Translations under genes and position numbers: made by a program
The notes under the pieces: generated by a model
What the model was told of the DNA's origin: nothing
Database searches by the model: none
Seen by the model: only the letters and a program-made list of their open reading frames with translations
Source: Clostridium homopropionicum DSM 5847
GTDB taxonomy: Bacteria; Bacillota; Clostridia; Clostridiales; Clostridiaceae
Direction: 5' to 3'
Assembly (NCBI RefSeq): GCF_001263795.1
Contig: NZ_LHUR01000029.1
Coordinates: forward strand, 1 to 57,345
DNA: 57,345 bases
Shown: positions 8,813 through 16,214 of the stretch, one piece after another
Layout of the letters: the number at the start of each line of letters is the position of its first letter
Position numbering within the stretch: position 1 is the stretch's first letter

Positions 8813-9298
8813 ATGAACCTTGAAAAACTATTTAATTTACAAAGTATACTAGATAAAAGAATTCTCGAAGAACACAATCTGCACGGCAAGTCCTTATTTT
8901 CAAAAAAAATTTTAGCACTTCAAGTAGAAGTAAGCGAACTTGCAAACGAAACCCGCTGTTTTAAATTTTGGAGTAATAAAGGTCCCTCTTCTAAAGAAGT
9001 GATACTTGAGGAATATGTCGACTGTCTTCACTTTATTTTAAGCATAGGACTTGAAAAAAAGTATTCAGATTTAGAGCTAAATGTAAAGACTGAAAATAAA
9101 GAATTGACGAAAAAGTTTATGCATCTTTATCTTGATATTAATGACTTTGTAGTATGTCCTACTAAAGATAATTATAAAACTTTATTTGAAGATTTTTTGC
9201 ATCTTGGTACAGAATTAGGTTTTTCATTTGAAGAAATCGAGGTCGCTTACCTACATAAGAACAGTATAAATCATCAAAGACAAGATACCGGCTATTAA
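8813..9298 (+). CDS. Dimeric (all-alpha, type 2) dUTP diphosphatase
   Basis: A 161-residue member of the dUTPase_2 family, which hydrolyses dUTP to dUMP and keeps uracil out of DNA. The metal-binding helices are visible: EVSELANETRCFKFWS (about 42-57) gives the ExxE(x)N type signature and EEYVDCLHFILSIGLE (about 73-88) the ExxD. The length fits the family. The ATG at 8813 has GGGGAAG 6-8 nt upstream; an upstream TTG at 8792 has none. It stands alone between two short intergenic regions. Confidence 0.85.
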   Translation: MNLEKLFNLQSILDKRILEEHNLHGKSLFSKKILALQVEVSELANETRCFKFWSNKGPSSKEVILEEYVDCLHFILSIGLEKKYSDLELNVKTENKELTKKFMHLYLDINDFVVCPTKDNYKTLFEDFLHLGTELGFSFEEIEVAYLHKNSINHQRQDTGY

Positions 9299-9368
9299 TT
9301 TATAATTTACCTTCCACTTTTAATAGAAATTTTATTTTAGGACATAATAATCATGGAAGGTGATTTTC

Positions 9369-9800
9369 ATGTTTGGACTTATTTGTTCCATATTAGCAGG
9401 AATTTTTATGAGTATTCAAGGTGTCTTTAACACCCGTTTAAGCGAAAAAATTGGTCTTTGGGAGACTAATACTGTTGTCCAGGGGATTGGTTTTGTAATT
9501 ACTTTTGTTATCATGTTATTTATAGGTAAAGGGAATATTCGGAATATATCCCTTTCAAATAAGCTGTATTTATTAGGAGGACCCTTAGGAGTTGCAATTA
9601 TTTTTACTGTAATATGTGGTATTTCAAAGCTAGGTCCGGCTTATGCCATAAGTGCTATTCTCATTTCACAACTAATTTCTGCTGGGTTAATAGAAGGCCT
9701 TGGCCTTTTTGATTCCAACAAAGCTGCTTTTGGACTTAGTCAATTTTTAGGAATAGCCATAATGATTTTTGGTCTTATTATATTTAAATGGAAATCATAA
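9369..9800 (+). CDS. YdcZ-type (DUF606) half-size DMT transporter
   Basis: A 143-residue membrane protein with five hydrophobic segments (GLICSILAGIFMSIQGVFN; VVQGIGFVITFVIMLFIG; YLLGGPLGVAIIFTVICGI; LGPAYAISAILISQLISAGLI; FLGIAIMIFGLIIF). It belongs to the YdcZ family of the drug/metabolite superfamily, half the usual size, so it is expected to dimerise. The substrate is unknown. GGAAGG lies 8 nt before the ATG at 9369, so the upstream GTG at 9360 is rejected. A strong terminator follows directly. Confidence 0.85.
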   Translation: MFGLICSILAGIFMSIQGVFNTRLSEKIGLWETNTVVQGIGFVITFVIMLFIGKGNIRNISLSNKLYLLGGPLGVAIIFTVICGISKLGPAYAISAILISQLISAGLIEGLGLFDSNKAAFGLSQFLGIAIMIFGLIIFKWKS

Positions 9801-9830
9801 GAACTAGTAAAATTTACTAGTTCTTTTTTT
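9800..9830 (+). terminator. Terminator after the YdcZ-type gene
   Basis: AGAACTAGTAAA and its exact complement (9800-9811, 9813-9824) form a hairpin followed by an 8-T run up to 9830. Confidence 0.9.
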
Positions 9831-9961
9831 ATTTATAAATTACTTTGTAAAGTCATATCTATTTAGTAAAATAAAAACATATTATTTATTAAGCATCTAA
9901 TTAACAAATACAAGGGAAATTAACTATATTATTAATAGAGTAATATTTCAGGAGGATTTGT

Positions 9962-11155
9962 ATGTTTTCCCTAAAAAAAAAGTTAGATATAAATTTGCAT
10001 AATGCTCTAAAAAATAAGCTCTATAAAAATTATAGAGTTATTATACATTGCAAGGCTCTTCAAAATAAAGTTGAACAAAAACTAAAGACTTATAGATGTG
10101 AAATTATTCGTTCTATTCCTTCTATTGGCTGCATTTGCTCAACTATATCTTCAGGAGTTATAGAAAAACTTATTGAACTTCCTCAAATAGACTATATTAC
10201 CTTTGATACATTCTGTTTGCTATGTGGGAATAGTGTTCTTTCTGCTAATGGTATAGCTTTTGAAAAAAATTATAAATTAACTGGAAAAAACATTGGTATT
10301 GGAATAATTGATACAGGAGTATATCCCCATCCTGACTTAAAAAAACCTGGCAACAGGATAGTAAAGTTTTTAGATTTGATAAATAATTTTAATTACCCTT
10401 ATGATGATAATGGACATGGAACTTTTATAAGTGGAATTATAGCCTCCAGTGGGGAGAGCTCAAATGGTATGTATAAAGGGGTAGCTGAAAAAAGCAATAT
10501 TTATATGATTAAAGCTTTTAATAAAATTGGCAGGGGATATATTTCTGATATATTATTTGCTTTAGAAACTTTAATAAATGAAAGTAGCGAACACAATATA
10601 AGGATTATATGTCTTCCCTTCGAAATGATAGATTATAACGAATCTATATTAGCTTTATTTTCAAATCTCTTTTATAAAGCTATCGAAAAAAACATAATTA
10701 TAATAGTACCTAGTGGCCATAATAGTAACGTAGAAAACTCTATGAGGGGAATAGCTTTACTTAAAAATTGTATAACAGTTGGCGGCATTGATGATCTAAG
10801 AGAAAAGAGGCCATTTCTTTCAGCCTCTGCTGGTAACACCGGAAAAGCAGCAAAACCTGACTTATGTGCTGTATGTGTAGATATTTGTTCTTTAAATTCT
10901 GATACCAATTATATTTCTGAAAGGAACGGTCAAAAGATCTATCCTAGACCTCTTGAAACACTATATACTAATTACACTGGAACCTCCTGTTCAGCAGCCT
11001 TTCTTAGTGGAGTATGTGCACTATTACTAGAAAATAATCCCGATTTAACATATAAAGATATAGTCTCCTTACTTAAGATATCCTGCAACCTTTTAAATAT
11101 ACCTAAAAACCTCCAGGGTGCAGGAATTATTGATATAAAAAAACTGCTTCCCTAA
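9962..11155 (+). CDS. Subtilisin-like serine protease (S8) without signal peptide
   Basis: A 397-residue S8 peptidase. The catalytic triad is visible: Asp117 in IGIIDTGVYPHPDL, His152 in DNGHGTFISGI and Ser342 in GTSCSAAFLSG, with the oxyanion Asn in PSGHNSN (about 254). Residues 22-84 look like an I9-type intramolecular chaperone (VIIHCKAL...IDYITFD). No signal peptide or transmembrane helix is seen, so it may be intracellular or spore/mother-cell located, like other signal-less clostridial subtilases. It is unusually Cys-rich for the family (for example CICS, CLLC, CAVCVDIC). AGGAGG precedes the ATG and a terminator follows. Confidence 0.9.
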   Translation: MFSLKKKLDINLHNALKNKLYKNYRVIIHCKALQNKVEQKLKTYRCEIIRSIPSIGCICSTISSGVIEKLIELPQIDYITFDTFCLLCGNSVLSANGIAFEKNYKLTGKNIGIGIIDTGVYPHPDLKKPGNRIVKFLDLINNFNYPYDDNGHGTFISGIIASSGESSNGMYKGVAEKSNIYMIKAFNKIGRGYISDILFALETLINESSEHNIRIICLPFEMIDYNESILALFSNLFYKAIEKNIIIIVPSGHNSNVENSMRGIALLKNCITVGGIDDLREKRPFLSASAGNTGKAAKPDLCAVCVDICSLNSDTNYISERNGQKIYPRPLETLYTNYTGTSCSAAFLSGVCALLLENNPDLTYKDIVSLLKISCNLLNIPKNLQGAGIIDIKKLLP

Positions 11156-11178
11156 AATACACTAAAAAAAGTATATGT

Positions 11179-11208
11179 AAAAAACCAGGTTAATTAGCCT
11201 GGTTTTTT
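11179..11208 (+). terminator. Terminator after the subtilase gene
   Basis: Arms AAAAAACCAGG (11179-11189) and CCTGGTTTTTT (11198-11208) with an 8-nt loop and a T6 tail. The A-run before the left arm lets it also work from the other side. Confidence 0.9.
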
Positions 11209-11354
11209 ATATGATAAAATGTAATTTTTTGCTACTTACATATACTTACTATAAAATATTTAAATGTAACCTGAATGAAATCAAAATAACGCCCCTGATA
11301 TTTTGAACACCTCTTGTGGTTACTACTATAATTAATATACACAGTAACAAATCC

Positions 11355-11379
11355 TAATATTATTCAATGAATAATATTA
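11355..11379. repeat. 12-bp-arm palindrome
   Basis: TAATATTATTCA (11355-11366) is followed by one base and its exact complement (11368-11379). It is either an operator-like site or a short hairpin. No gene start is close on either side. Confidence 0.5.
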
Positions 11380-11548
11380 AACCCCATTTTATTTTATGTC
11401 TAAGCCCCCTTTTGATGTCCCTATGTTTACCTACGAAACACATTTGTATCTAAATTAAGTACACAAAAATATTATCACCTTTCGGGGGTATTGTCAATGT
11501 TAATATATTACATTAGTTTAATAATTTATTGTTTTAATTCGCTAAAGT

Positions 11549-12793
11549 CTACTTTCCTAAACACTTTAAAATTTCTCTTCTAAGCCATTCCAGAGTCCTA
11601 ATTACTGTTGCATTTCGTATCCTTTGCCTATCTCCAATCAAATTGAATTCCTTTGTTTTAACCTCACCTTTTATATATAAGCCAACAAATACAAGACCTA
11701 CTGGTTTTTCATCGCTTCCACCACCAGGACCTGCAATACCAGTAGTAGATAATGCTATATCTGTTCCAGAAGCTTTAGCAGCTCCCTCTGCCATTTCCGC
11801 AGCGGTTTGACTACTAACCGCTCCGTACTTTTCTAAAACTTCCTTCTTAACCTTAAGTCTCTTTATTTTAGCTTCATTTGTATATGTTATAAAACCTTCC
11901 TTGAAAACTTCAGATATTCCTGGGTAATTTATTAATGTACCAGATAAAAGTCCTCCTGTGCAGGACTCTGCAATAGCTATTGTAAATTTATTTTCTACCA
12001 GAAGCTTTCCTACAACTTCTTCTATAGATACTTCTCCTTCTCCGTAAACAGCTTCCCCAAGCCTATCTCTTATTTCTTTTTCTACAGGTGAAATAAGCTC
12101 ATTAGCTTCCTCTGGATCTTTAGCTTTTGCAGTAATTCTTAAAGTAACTTCCCCTTCTTTTGCGTATGGTGCCACTGTAGGATTAACGGAATTATCTATT
12201 ATATCTTCTATCATTGAAGCAACTTTACTTTCTCCTATACCGATAATCCTTAATGTCTTTGATTCAAGGACTCCTTGTTGGAATTTTTTTAGATAAGGAA
12301 TTAAACATTCTTCAAACATCGCTTTCATTTCTCTAGGCGGTCCAGGTAATACTGCTAATATCTTATCCTTCTCTTGAATTATGCAGCCAGGTGCAGTTCC
12401 TACACTGTTATTCATTATAATTGCATCTTTAGGAAAATACGCTTGTTTTATATTGCTTTTATCCATACTTATATTTATTGTATTGAAGAAATTTTCTATG
12501 CTCTTTAGAGACTCCTCATGAAGTACTGCTTCCTTTCCAAAATAATCGAAAGCTACCTCTTTTGTTAAATCATCCTTAGTAGGTCCAAGTCCCCCCGTTG
12601 TTATTACTAAATCTGCTCTGCTAAAAGCTAATTCATAAGCTTCCTTCAATCTTTCCGCGTTATCTCCTACTACAGATTGATGGTATACCTCTATACCTAA
12701 CTCTGCTAGCCTATTAGATATATAATGAGCATTTGTATTTACAATATTCCCGAGTAAAATTTCTGTCCCAACAGCCAATATTTCTGCCTTCAT
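11549..12793 (-). CDS. cinA: CinA: nicotinamide-nucleotide amidase / competence-damage protein
   Basis: A 414-residue CinA of full length. Residues 1-170 are the MoaB/MogA-like (MoCF) domain with GTEILLGNIVNTN, TGGLGPTKDDLT and LPGPPREM, linked to an ADP-ribose pyrophosphatase activity. Residues about 255-410 are the PncC domain with the catalytic region AIAESCTGGLLS and the TTGIAGPGGGSDEKPVG loop. PncC deamidates nicotinamide mononucleotide, recycling NAD precursors. It is a single gene, convergent with the subtilase, with a ribosome site AAGGAAGG 6-8 nt upstream. Confidence 0.96.
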   Translation of the reverse strand: MKAEILAVGTEILLGNIVNTNAHYISNRLAELGIEVYHQSVVGDNAERLKEAYELAFSRADLVITTGGLGPTKDDLTKEVAFDYFGKEAVLHEESLKSIENFFNTINISMDKSNIKQAYFPKDAIIMNNSVGTAPGCIIQEKDKILAVLPGPPREMKAMFEECLIPYLKKFQQGVLESKTLRIIGIGESKVASMIEDIIDNSVNPTVAPYAKEGEVTLRITAKAKDPEEANELISPVEKEIRDRLGEAVYGEGEVSIEEVVGKLLVENKFTIAIAESCTGGLLSGTLINYPGISEVFKEGFITYTNEAKIKRLKVKKEVLEKYGAVSSQTAAEMAEGAAKASGTDIALSTTGIAGPGGGSDEKPVGLVFVGLYIKGEVKTKEFNLIGDRQRIRNATVIRTLEWLRREILKCLGK

Positions 12794-12892
12794 CTTTTAA
12801 CCTTCCTTCTTAAATGTGAAAAATGCTTCGCACTTTTCTTTTATTATATCAAAAAATCAAATTCCCTATAAGTTAATTTTATGATATATGTA

Positions 12893-12985
12893 AGGTGCCT
12901 GCCACCTGAGAAAGGAGAATTAAAACCTTTTATGACATAAAACCTCCAAAACCTCCGGTGGCAGGCACCGGAGGTTTTGGAGGTT
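12893..12985. repeat. REP-like nested hairpin element
   Basis: GGTGCCTGCCACC (12894-12906) recurs as its exact reverse complement at 12957-12969. The second copy is embedded in a further 16-bp perfect inverted repeat (12941-12956 and 12970-12985), so 12941-12985 can fold into a 20-bp stem with a 5-nt loop. GC content is far above the surroundings. No U-run follows on either strand, so it is not a usual terminator. Similar GGTGCC/GGCACC palindromes are known as bacterial REP elements; that link is an inference. Confidence 0.7.
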
Positions 12986-13020
12986 CCTTTATGTAGATAT
13001 AAAGATGTGATACATATATA

Positions 13021-14733
13021 CTATATTTTAAATTTTTGAACGAGTTCATTAAGCTTTTCTGCCAGCTGTGCTTGTGTTTGTGCTGTTTGCGCAATTTGCT
13101 CCATGCCTCCTGTTGCTTCGTTTATGTTGCATAGAATACTCATTGTACCTTCTGAAGATGTTTGTGCTGAAGTGGACATATTTTGAACAGCTAAGTTTAC
13201 TTGATTTACTGTTGCAGAAAGTTCTTCTGATATAGAAGCTAAATCCTCAGACATTTTGCTTACATAGTCTGCATCATTATATAATTCCGTTCCACTTGCT
13301 ACGAAGTGTGTAAATTCCGGAGTAACTTGTTCATTCATAAATTTTAATATCTCATTACTATTCTCTGATAATCCGTTAAATGCATCCTGAACTTTAGTAA
13401 TAGTAACTTGTATACTTGAAACTGCCTGTGAAGATTGTTCCGCTAGCTTTCGCACTTCTTCAGCAACAACAGCAAAGCCCTTCCCCTGCTCTCCAGCTCT
13501 AGCGGCCTCAATTGCTGCATTTAAGGCAAGTAGATTTGTTTGTTCTGCTATACTTGATATAGTAGCTGCCATTACCTTAATTTGTTCAACTACTTTACCA
13601 TCTTCTATAGCCTTTAAAATCATAGCTTCTTTTTGATTGTATACGGATAGTATAGATTCTTCTTGTTTCTTACCATTTTCCTTTACTTTTAAAGCTCGTT
13701 CCTTAAACTTACCAGCATTTTCACTTCCATCTAAGGCTCTTTGTGACATTTCTGTTATGCTTGAATTTACCTCTTCAACAGAAGCAGTGATTTCTTCCGC
13801 TGAAGCACTAACCTCCTGTGAACCTGCAGCAATTTCTTTTGTTGATTTATCTATAGTATCAAGTTTTGCATTCATTTCCTCCACGGTTGCAAATAACTCT
13901 TCTGAGGAAGCACTTAAATTTTGGGAATTATTCATTATTTCTTTTACTAGTCCTTTAACATTATCCTGAGCTAAATTTAATGAAGTACAGGTTTCTGCAA
14001 ATTCGTCCTTCCATGGAAGTGTAATGGCTTTATCAAAGTCATACTCAGACAGCTTTTTAGAAAATCCTTGGATAATTTTTAATGCCACTGATATATGTTT
14101 TGTCATAACTATACCCAAAAGCACTGCGATGACAATACCGCCTATAATAAATCCAATCACAGTATTACTTGACTTTTTATAAATTAAATTATTATCCTCG
14201 TTAGCTTCTTTTGCAGCATTGACATTTAAAGATATTAATTCACCTATTCGTTTTTCAACCTCCTCTCTGGTACTGGTTACAGAAGATACATAGTTTATAG
14301 CTTCATCTACTTTATTTTCTCTAATTAATTTTATTAAAGTATATTGTTGCTCTTTGTATTTTGTTATGATATCAGTAAAATCTTTAAAGATTTTTTGCTC
14401 TTCATCACTGAATTTTGTTTTAGAATATAATTCAATATCACTTTCATAGTTTTTTATGTATTTTTCAAGATTTTTTGAGATTTCTTCTCTATTAGAATTT
14501 TTATTATACAAAACATTTAGAGTATCTCCCCTAAATCTCAGTAGTTCCTTATTAATATCATTTAATAAATTACTTGCTGTTAAATGGTTGCTGTACATCT
14601 CATTTCCATTGACATTAATTTTTTTTAGTGTAATCATACTGATAAGACCTACTACCCCAATAAAGATTGCTACAATCAAAAAAGACACCAGCAGTTTAGT
14701 TCCAACTTTAAATTTGCCTAGAAAATTCATCAT
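13021..14733 (-). CDS. Transmembrane methyl-accepting chemotaxis protein
   Basis: A 570-residue chemoreceptor. TM1 is at about 11-33 ([21 protein letters not shown]), followed by an extracellular four-helix-bundle sensor (about 38-185), TM2 ([19 protein letters not shown]) and a HAMP linker. A long cytoplasmic signalling coil ends with the invariant tip [35 protein letters not shown]. It relays signals to CheA/CheW. The start at 14733 is chosen because AGGGGG sits 8 nt upstream; the ATG at 14751 has no site. The gene is divergent from a small tyrosine recombinase, and its upstream region contains the inverted 22-bp sites, so it may be phase-variable. Confidence 0.95.
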   Translation of the reverse strand: MMNFLGKFKVGTKLLVSFLIVAIFIGVVGLISMITLKKINVNGNEMYSNHLTASNLLNDINKELLRFRGDTLNVLYNKNSNREEISKNLEKYIKNYESDIELYSKTKFSDEEQKIFKDFTDIITKYKEQQYTLIKLIRENKVDEAINYVSSVTSTREEVEKRIGELISLNVNAAKEANEDNNLIYKKSSNTVIGFIIGGIVIAVLLGIVMTKHISVALKIIQGFSKKLSEYDFDKAITLPWKDEFAETCTSLNLAQDNVKGLVKEIMNNSQNLSASSEELFATVEEMNAKLDTIDKSTKEIAAGSQEVSASAEEITASVEEVNSSITEMSQRALDGSENAGKFKERALKVKENGKKQEESILSVYNQKEAMILKAIEDGKVVEQIKVMAATISSIAEQTNLLALNAAIEAARAGEQGKGFAVVAEEVRKLAEQSSQAVSSIQVTITKVQDAFNGLSENSNEILKFMNEQVTPEFTHFVASGTELYNDADYVSKMSEDLASISEELSATVNQVNLAVQNMSTSAQTSSEGTMSILCNINEATGGMEQIAQTAQTQAQLAEKLNELVQKFKI

Positions 14734-14840
14734 TTCTATATCCCCCTTCATATATGTAAATAATTTTGTGATTACTGTTAGAAAATTTAATAAAATTCAA
14801 TGTGTTTTTTTGGATAATAATCAATTTTTACGACATATTA

Positions 14841-14862
14841 GTACAAAATAAATATTTTGTAT
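14841..14862 (+). repeat. Left inverted site of the candidate switch
   Basis: Arms GTACAAAATA and TATTTTGTA(T) surround a 2-bp centre AA. The site equals the reverse complement of the site at 15029-15050 in 21 of 22 positions. It lies 108 bp upstream of the chemoreceptor start. Confidence 0.75.
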
Positions 14863-15016
14863 AACTTTCCTTTAATTACTTACATGATTTTCTATTATTT
14901 GTTACAAATTATGTTACGGCCACTATTATAATAAAGATATAATTCTAATTTTCTTCAAGTTATACTATAATTATACAGAAAATCATTTTTTTTATGTACT
15001 TAACAAGTATTTGTGC

Positions 15017-15022
15017 TATAAT
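15017..15022 (+). promoter_or_regulatory. Extended -10 promoter of the recombinase
   Basis: TATAAT preceded by TGC (15014-15016), the extended -10 form, with no good -35. It lies between the two inverted sites and points at the recombinase start at 15072. Confidence 0.5.
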
Positions 15023-15028
15023 AAACTT

Positions 15029-15050
15029 GTACAAAATATTTATTTTGTAC
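15029..15050 (-). repeat. Right inverted site of the candidate switch
   Basis: GTACAAAATA and TATTTTGTAC around a 2-bp centre TT, the reverse complement of the left site. The distance between the sites is 166 bp. It ends 7 bp before the recombinase ribosome-site region. Confidence 0.75.
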
Positions 15051-15071
15051 AGCTTTTGGAAAGGAGAATAT

Positions 15072-15671
15072 ATGGCAAGAAAGAATCAAGAGACAATAAA
15101 GTACTTAACACAAAATGAAATGAGGAATCTGTTCACTGTTATAGAGAATTCTAATAGTATTCATTCAGTAAGGGATTTAGCAATATTTAGAGTTGCATAT
15201 CGATGTGGATTTAGGGCATCTGAAATTGCATTAATTAAATTAGAAAATTATAATAGGGAAAAAAGAGAGCTCTTTTGCCAAAGGCTTAAAGGAAGTAAGA
15301 GTAATACAATAAGACTGGATGAAAAAACTAATGCAGCTTTGCTAAAGTACATCGAAAAATATCAAGTTACTAATAATTATGAAGCATTATTTAAGAGTCA
15401 AGAAAAAAACCCTATTTCAAGACAAACTCTGGACTTTTTAATGAAAAAATATTGCAGACAAGCGTACATAGAAGATAAGACAAAACACCATTTTCATACA
15501 ATTAAGCATACAACAGCAGTTCATTTAGCTGAGTCTGATATGGATATAAAAGAACTTCAGTGGTGGCTTGGACATAAATCTGTTTCAAATACAGAAATAT
15601 ATTTTCAATTTACTACAAGGCAGCAAGAAAAAATGTATCAGAAATTGGAAATCAAAAGTGAAATGGTTTAA
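15072..15671 (+). CDS. Small tyrosine recombinase (catalytic domain only)
   Basis: A 199-residue tyrosine recombinase that is nearly all catalytic domain, like FimB/FimE-type invertases, without a full core-binding domain. Visible catalytic residues are Arg48 (CGFRASEI), Lys73 (RLKGSK), His142-x-x-Lys145 (HFHTIKH, where most family members have HxxR), His168 (LGHKSV) and the nucleophile Tyr177 (TEIYFQF). AAGGAG lies 6 nt before the ATG at 15072; the upstream in-frame ATG at 14994 would run through the promoter and inverted site. It lies directly next to two inverted near-palindromic sites, which are its probable substrates or operators. It has its own terminator. Confidence 0.88.
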   Translation: MARKNQETIKYLTQNEMRNLFTVIENSNSIHSVRDLAIFRVAYRCGFRASEIALIKLENYNREKRELFCQRLKGSKSNTIRLDEKTNAALLKYIEKYQVTNNYEALFKSQEKNPISRQTLDFLMKKYCRQAYIEDKTKHHFHTIKHTTAVHLAESDMDIKELQWWLGHKSVSNTEIYFQFTTRQQEKMYQKLEIKSEMV

Positions 15672-15705
15672 TATATTATTCATTATAATATGACATTTGA
15701 AAAGC

Positions 15706-15738
15706 GCAGCTTAGTAGGCAGAAAGCCTACTAAGCTGC
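15706..15738 (+). terminator. Hairpin terminator after the tyrosine recombinase
   Basis: Perfect 14-bp arms (15706-15719, 15725-15738) with loop AGAAA. The U-tract (ACTTTATAT) is weak, but the stem is very stable. Confidence 0.75.
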
Positions 15739-15794
15739 ACTTTATATATGTAATATTCTAGCTAAACTTTTTCTAGTAAATTTTCAATCCATTA

Positions 15795-16076
15795 TTACGC
15801 AATTTTAATGTTACTGTCTAATATTATTAATTCATAGCTATATATTTTATTTTTAATAAATATATTGTTATTGGCAATTTCTCTCGCTTCTTTTAAATCT
15901 CTTGCTTTAAATACTATGGATCCTCCATTTTTATTAAAGTATCCGCCGCCAATTAAATACTTATCAGTACCATTTAAGTTTGCTCTCTTTATGTGAGCTC
16001 CTGTACATTTTCCTTCTGTCCCTTTGCCTTCGATAGAATAATTTACTTTTACGAAAAAGTTAGCTCCTATTTTCAT
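15795..16076 (-). CDS. SOS-regulated small YciI-like protein
   Basis: A 93-residue protein of unknown function. The C-terminal half follows the YciI-fold pattern: YLIGGGYFNKNGGSIVFKA, then ARDLKEAREIANNNIFIKNKIYSYELIIL, matching the strand, helix with EA, 'dPf' helix end and final strand of YciI dimers. The N-terminal half (SIEGKGTEGKCTGAHIKRANL) is unfamiliar. YciI His/Asp catalytic residues are not clearly kept. GGAGG lies 7 nt before the ATG. The gene is driven by a perfect-consensus promoter that contains a LexA box, so it should be DNA-damage inducible. It is transcribed alone. Confidence 0.6.
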   Translation of the reverse strand: MKIGANFFVKVNYSIEGKGTEGKCTGAHIKRANLNGTDKYLIGGGYFNKNGGSIVFKARDLKEAREIANNNIFIKNKIYSYELIILDSNIKIA

Positions 16077-16123
16077 GAAAATACCTCCATTAACCAAAAT
16101 ATACCGTAAAATGCTATACTTTG

Positions 16124-16152
16124 ATTATATAGAACATATGTTCGATTGTCAA
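16124..16152 (-). promoter_or_regulatory. Consensus sigma-A promoter with LexA (SOS) box in the spacer
   Basis: On the minus strand, TTGACA (16152-16147) and TATAAT (16129-16124) are separated by exactly 17 bp. The spacer contains GAACATATGTTC (16132-16143), the GAAC-N4-GTTC palindrome bound by Firmicute LexA. Binding would cover the promoter. It sits 47 bp upstream of the YciI-like ATG. Confidence 0.85.
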
Positions 16153-16214
16153 CAGTTTTTGACTTATTATTTTAATTATCTTTTTATTATGTTAATAATC
16201 TACAATATTCTCAC

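Larger units (their letters stand above)
11156..11548. other. Intergenic region with a palindrome, otherwise nothing recognised
   Basis: This 390-bp AT-rich gap between convergent genes holds the terminator at 11179 and a near-perfect palindrome at 11355-11379 (12-bp arms, one central base). No ORF or RNA gene is recognisable. Confidence 0.5.
14734..15071. other. Divergent regulatory region / candidate invertible segment
   Basis: About 340 bp between the chemoreceptor and the tyrosine recombinase. It holds the two inverted 22-bp sites (14841-14862, 15029-15050) and an extended -10 promoter (TGCTATAAT, -10 at 15017-15022) facing the recombinase. The rest is AT-rich with no ORF. Confidence 0.6.

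Noticed and set aside
12941..12985. Rho-independent terminator for the chemoreceptor gene
   Set aside because: The stem is strong, but no T-run follows on the minus strand; it fits a REP-like element better.
14994..15071. Longer tyrosine recombinase start
   Set aside because: It would place the promoter and inverted site inside the coding frame; AAGGAG lies just before the ATG at 15072.
16132..16143. LexA box as control of the DinG-type helicase
   Set aside because: The box lies downstream of the helicase stop and inside the promoter of the YciI-like gene, so it cannot drive the helicase.
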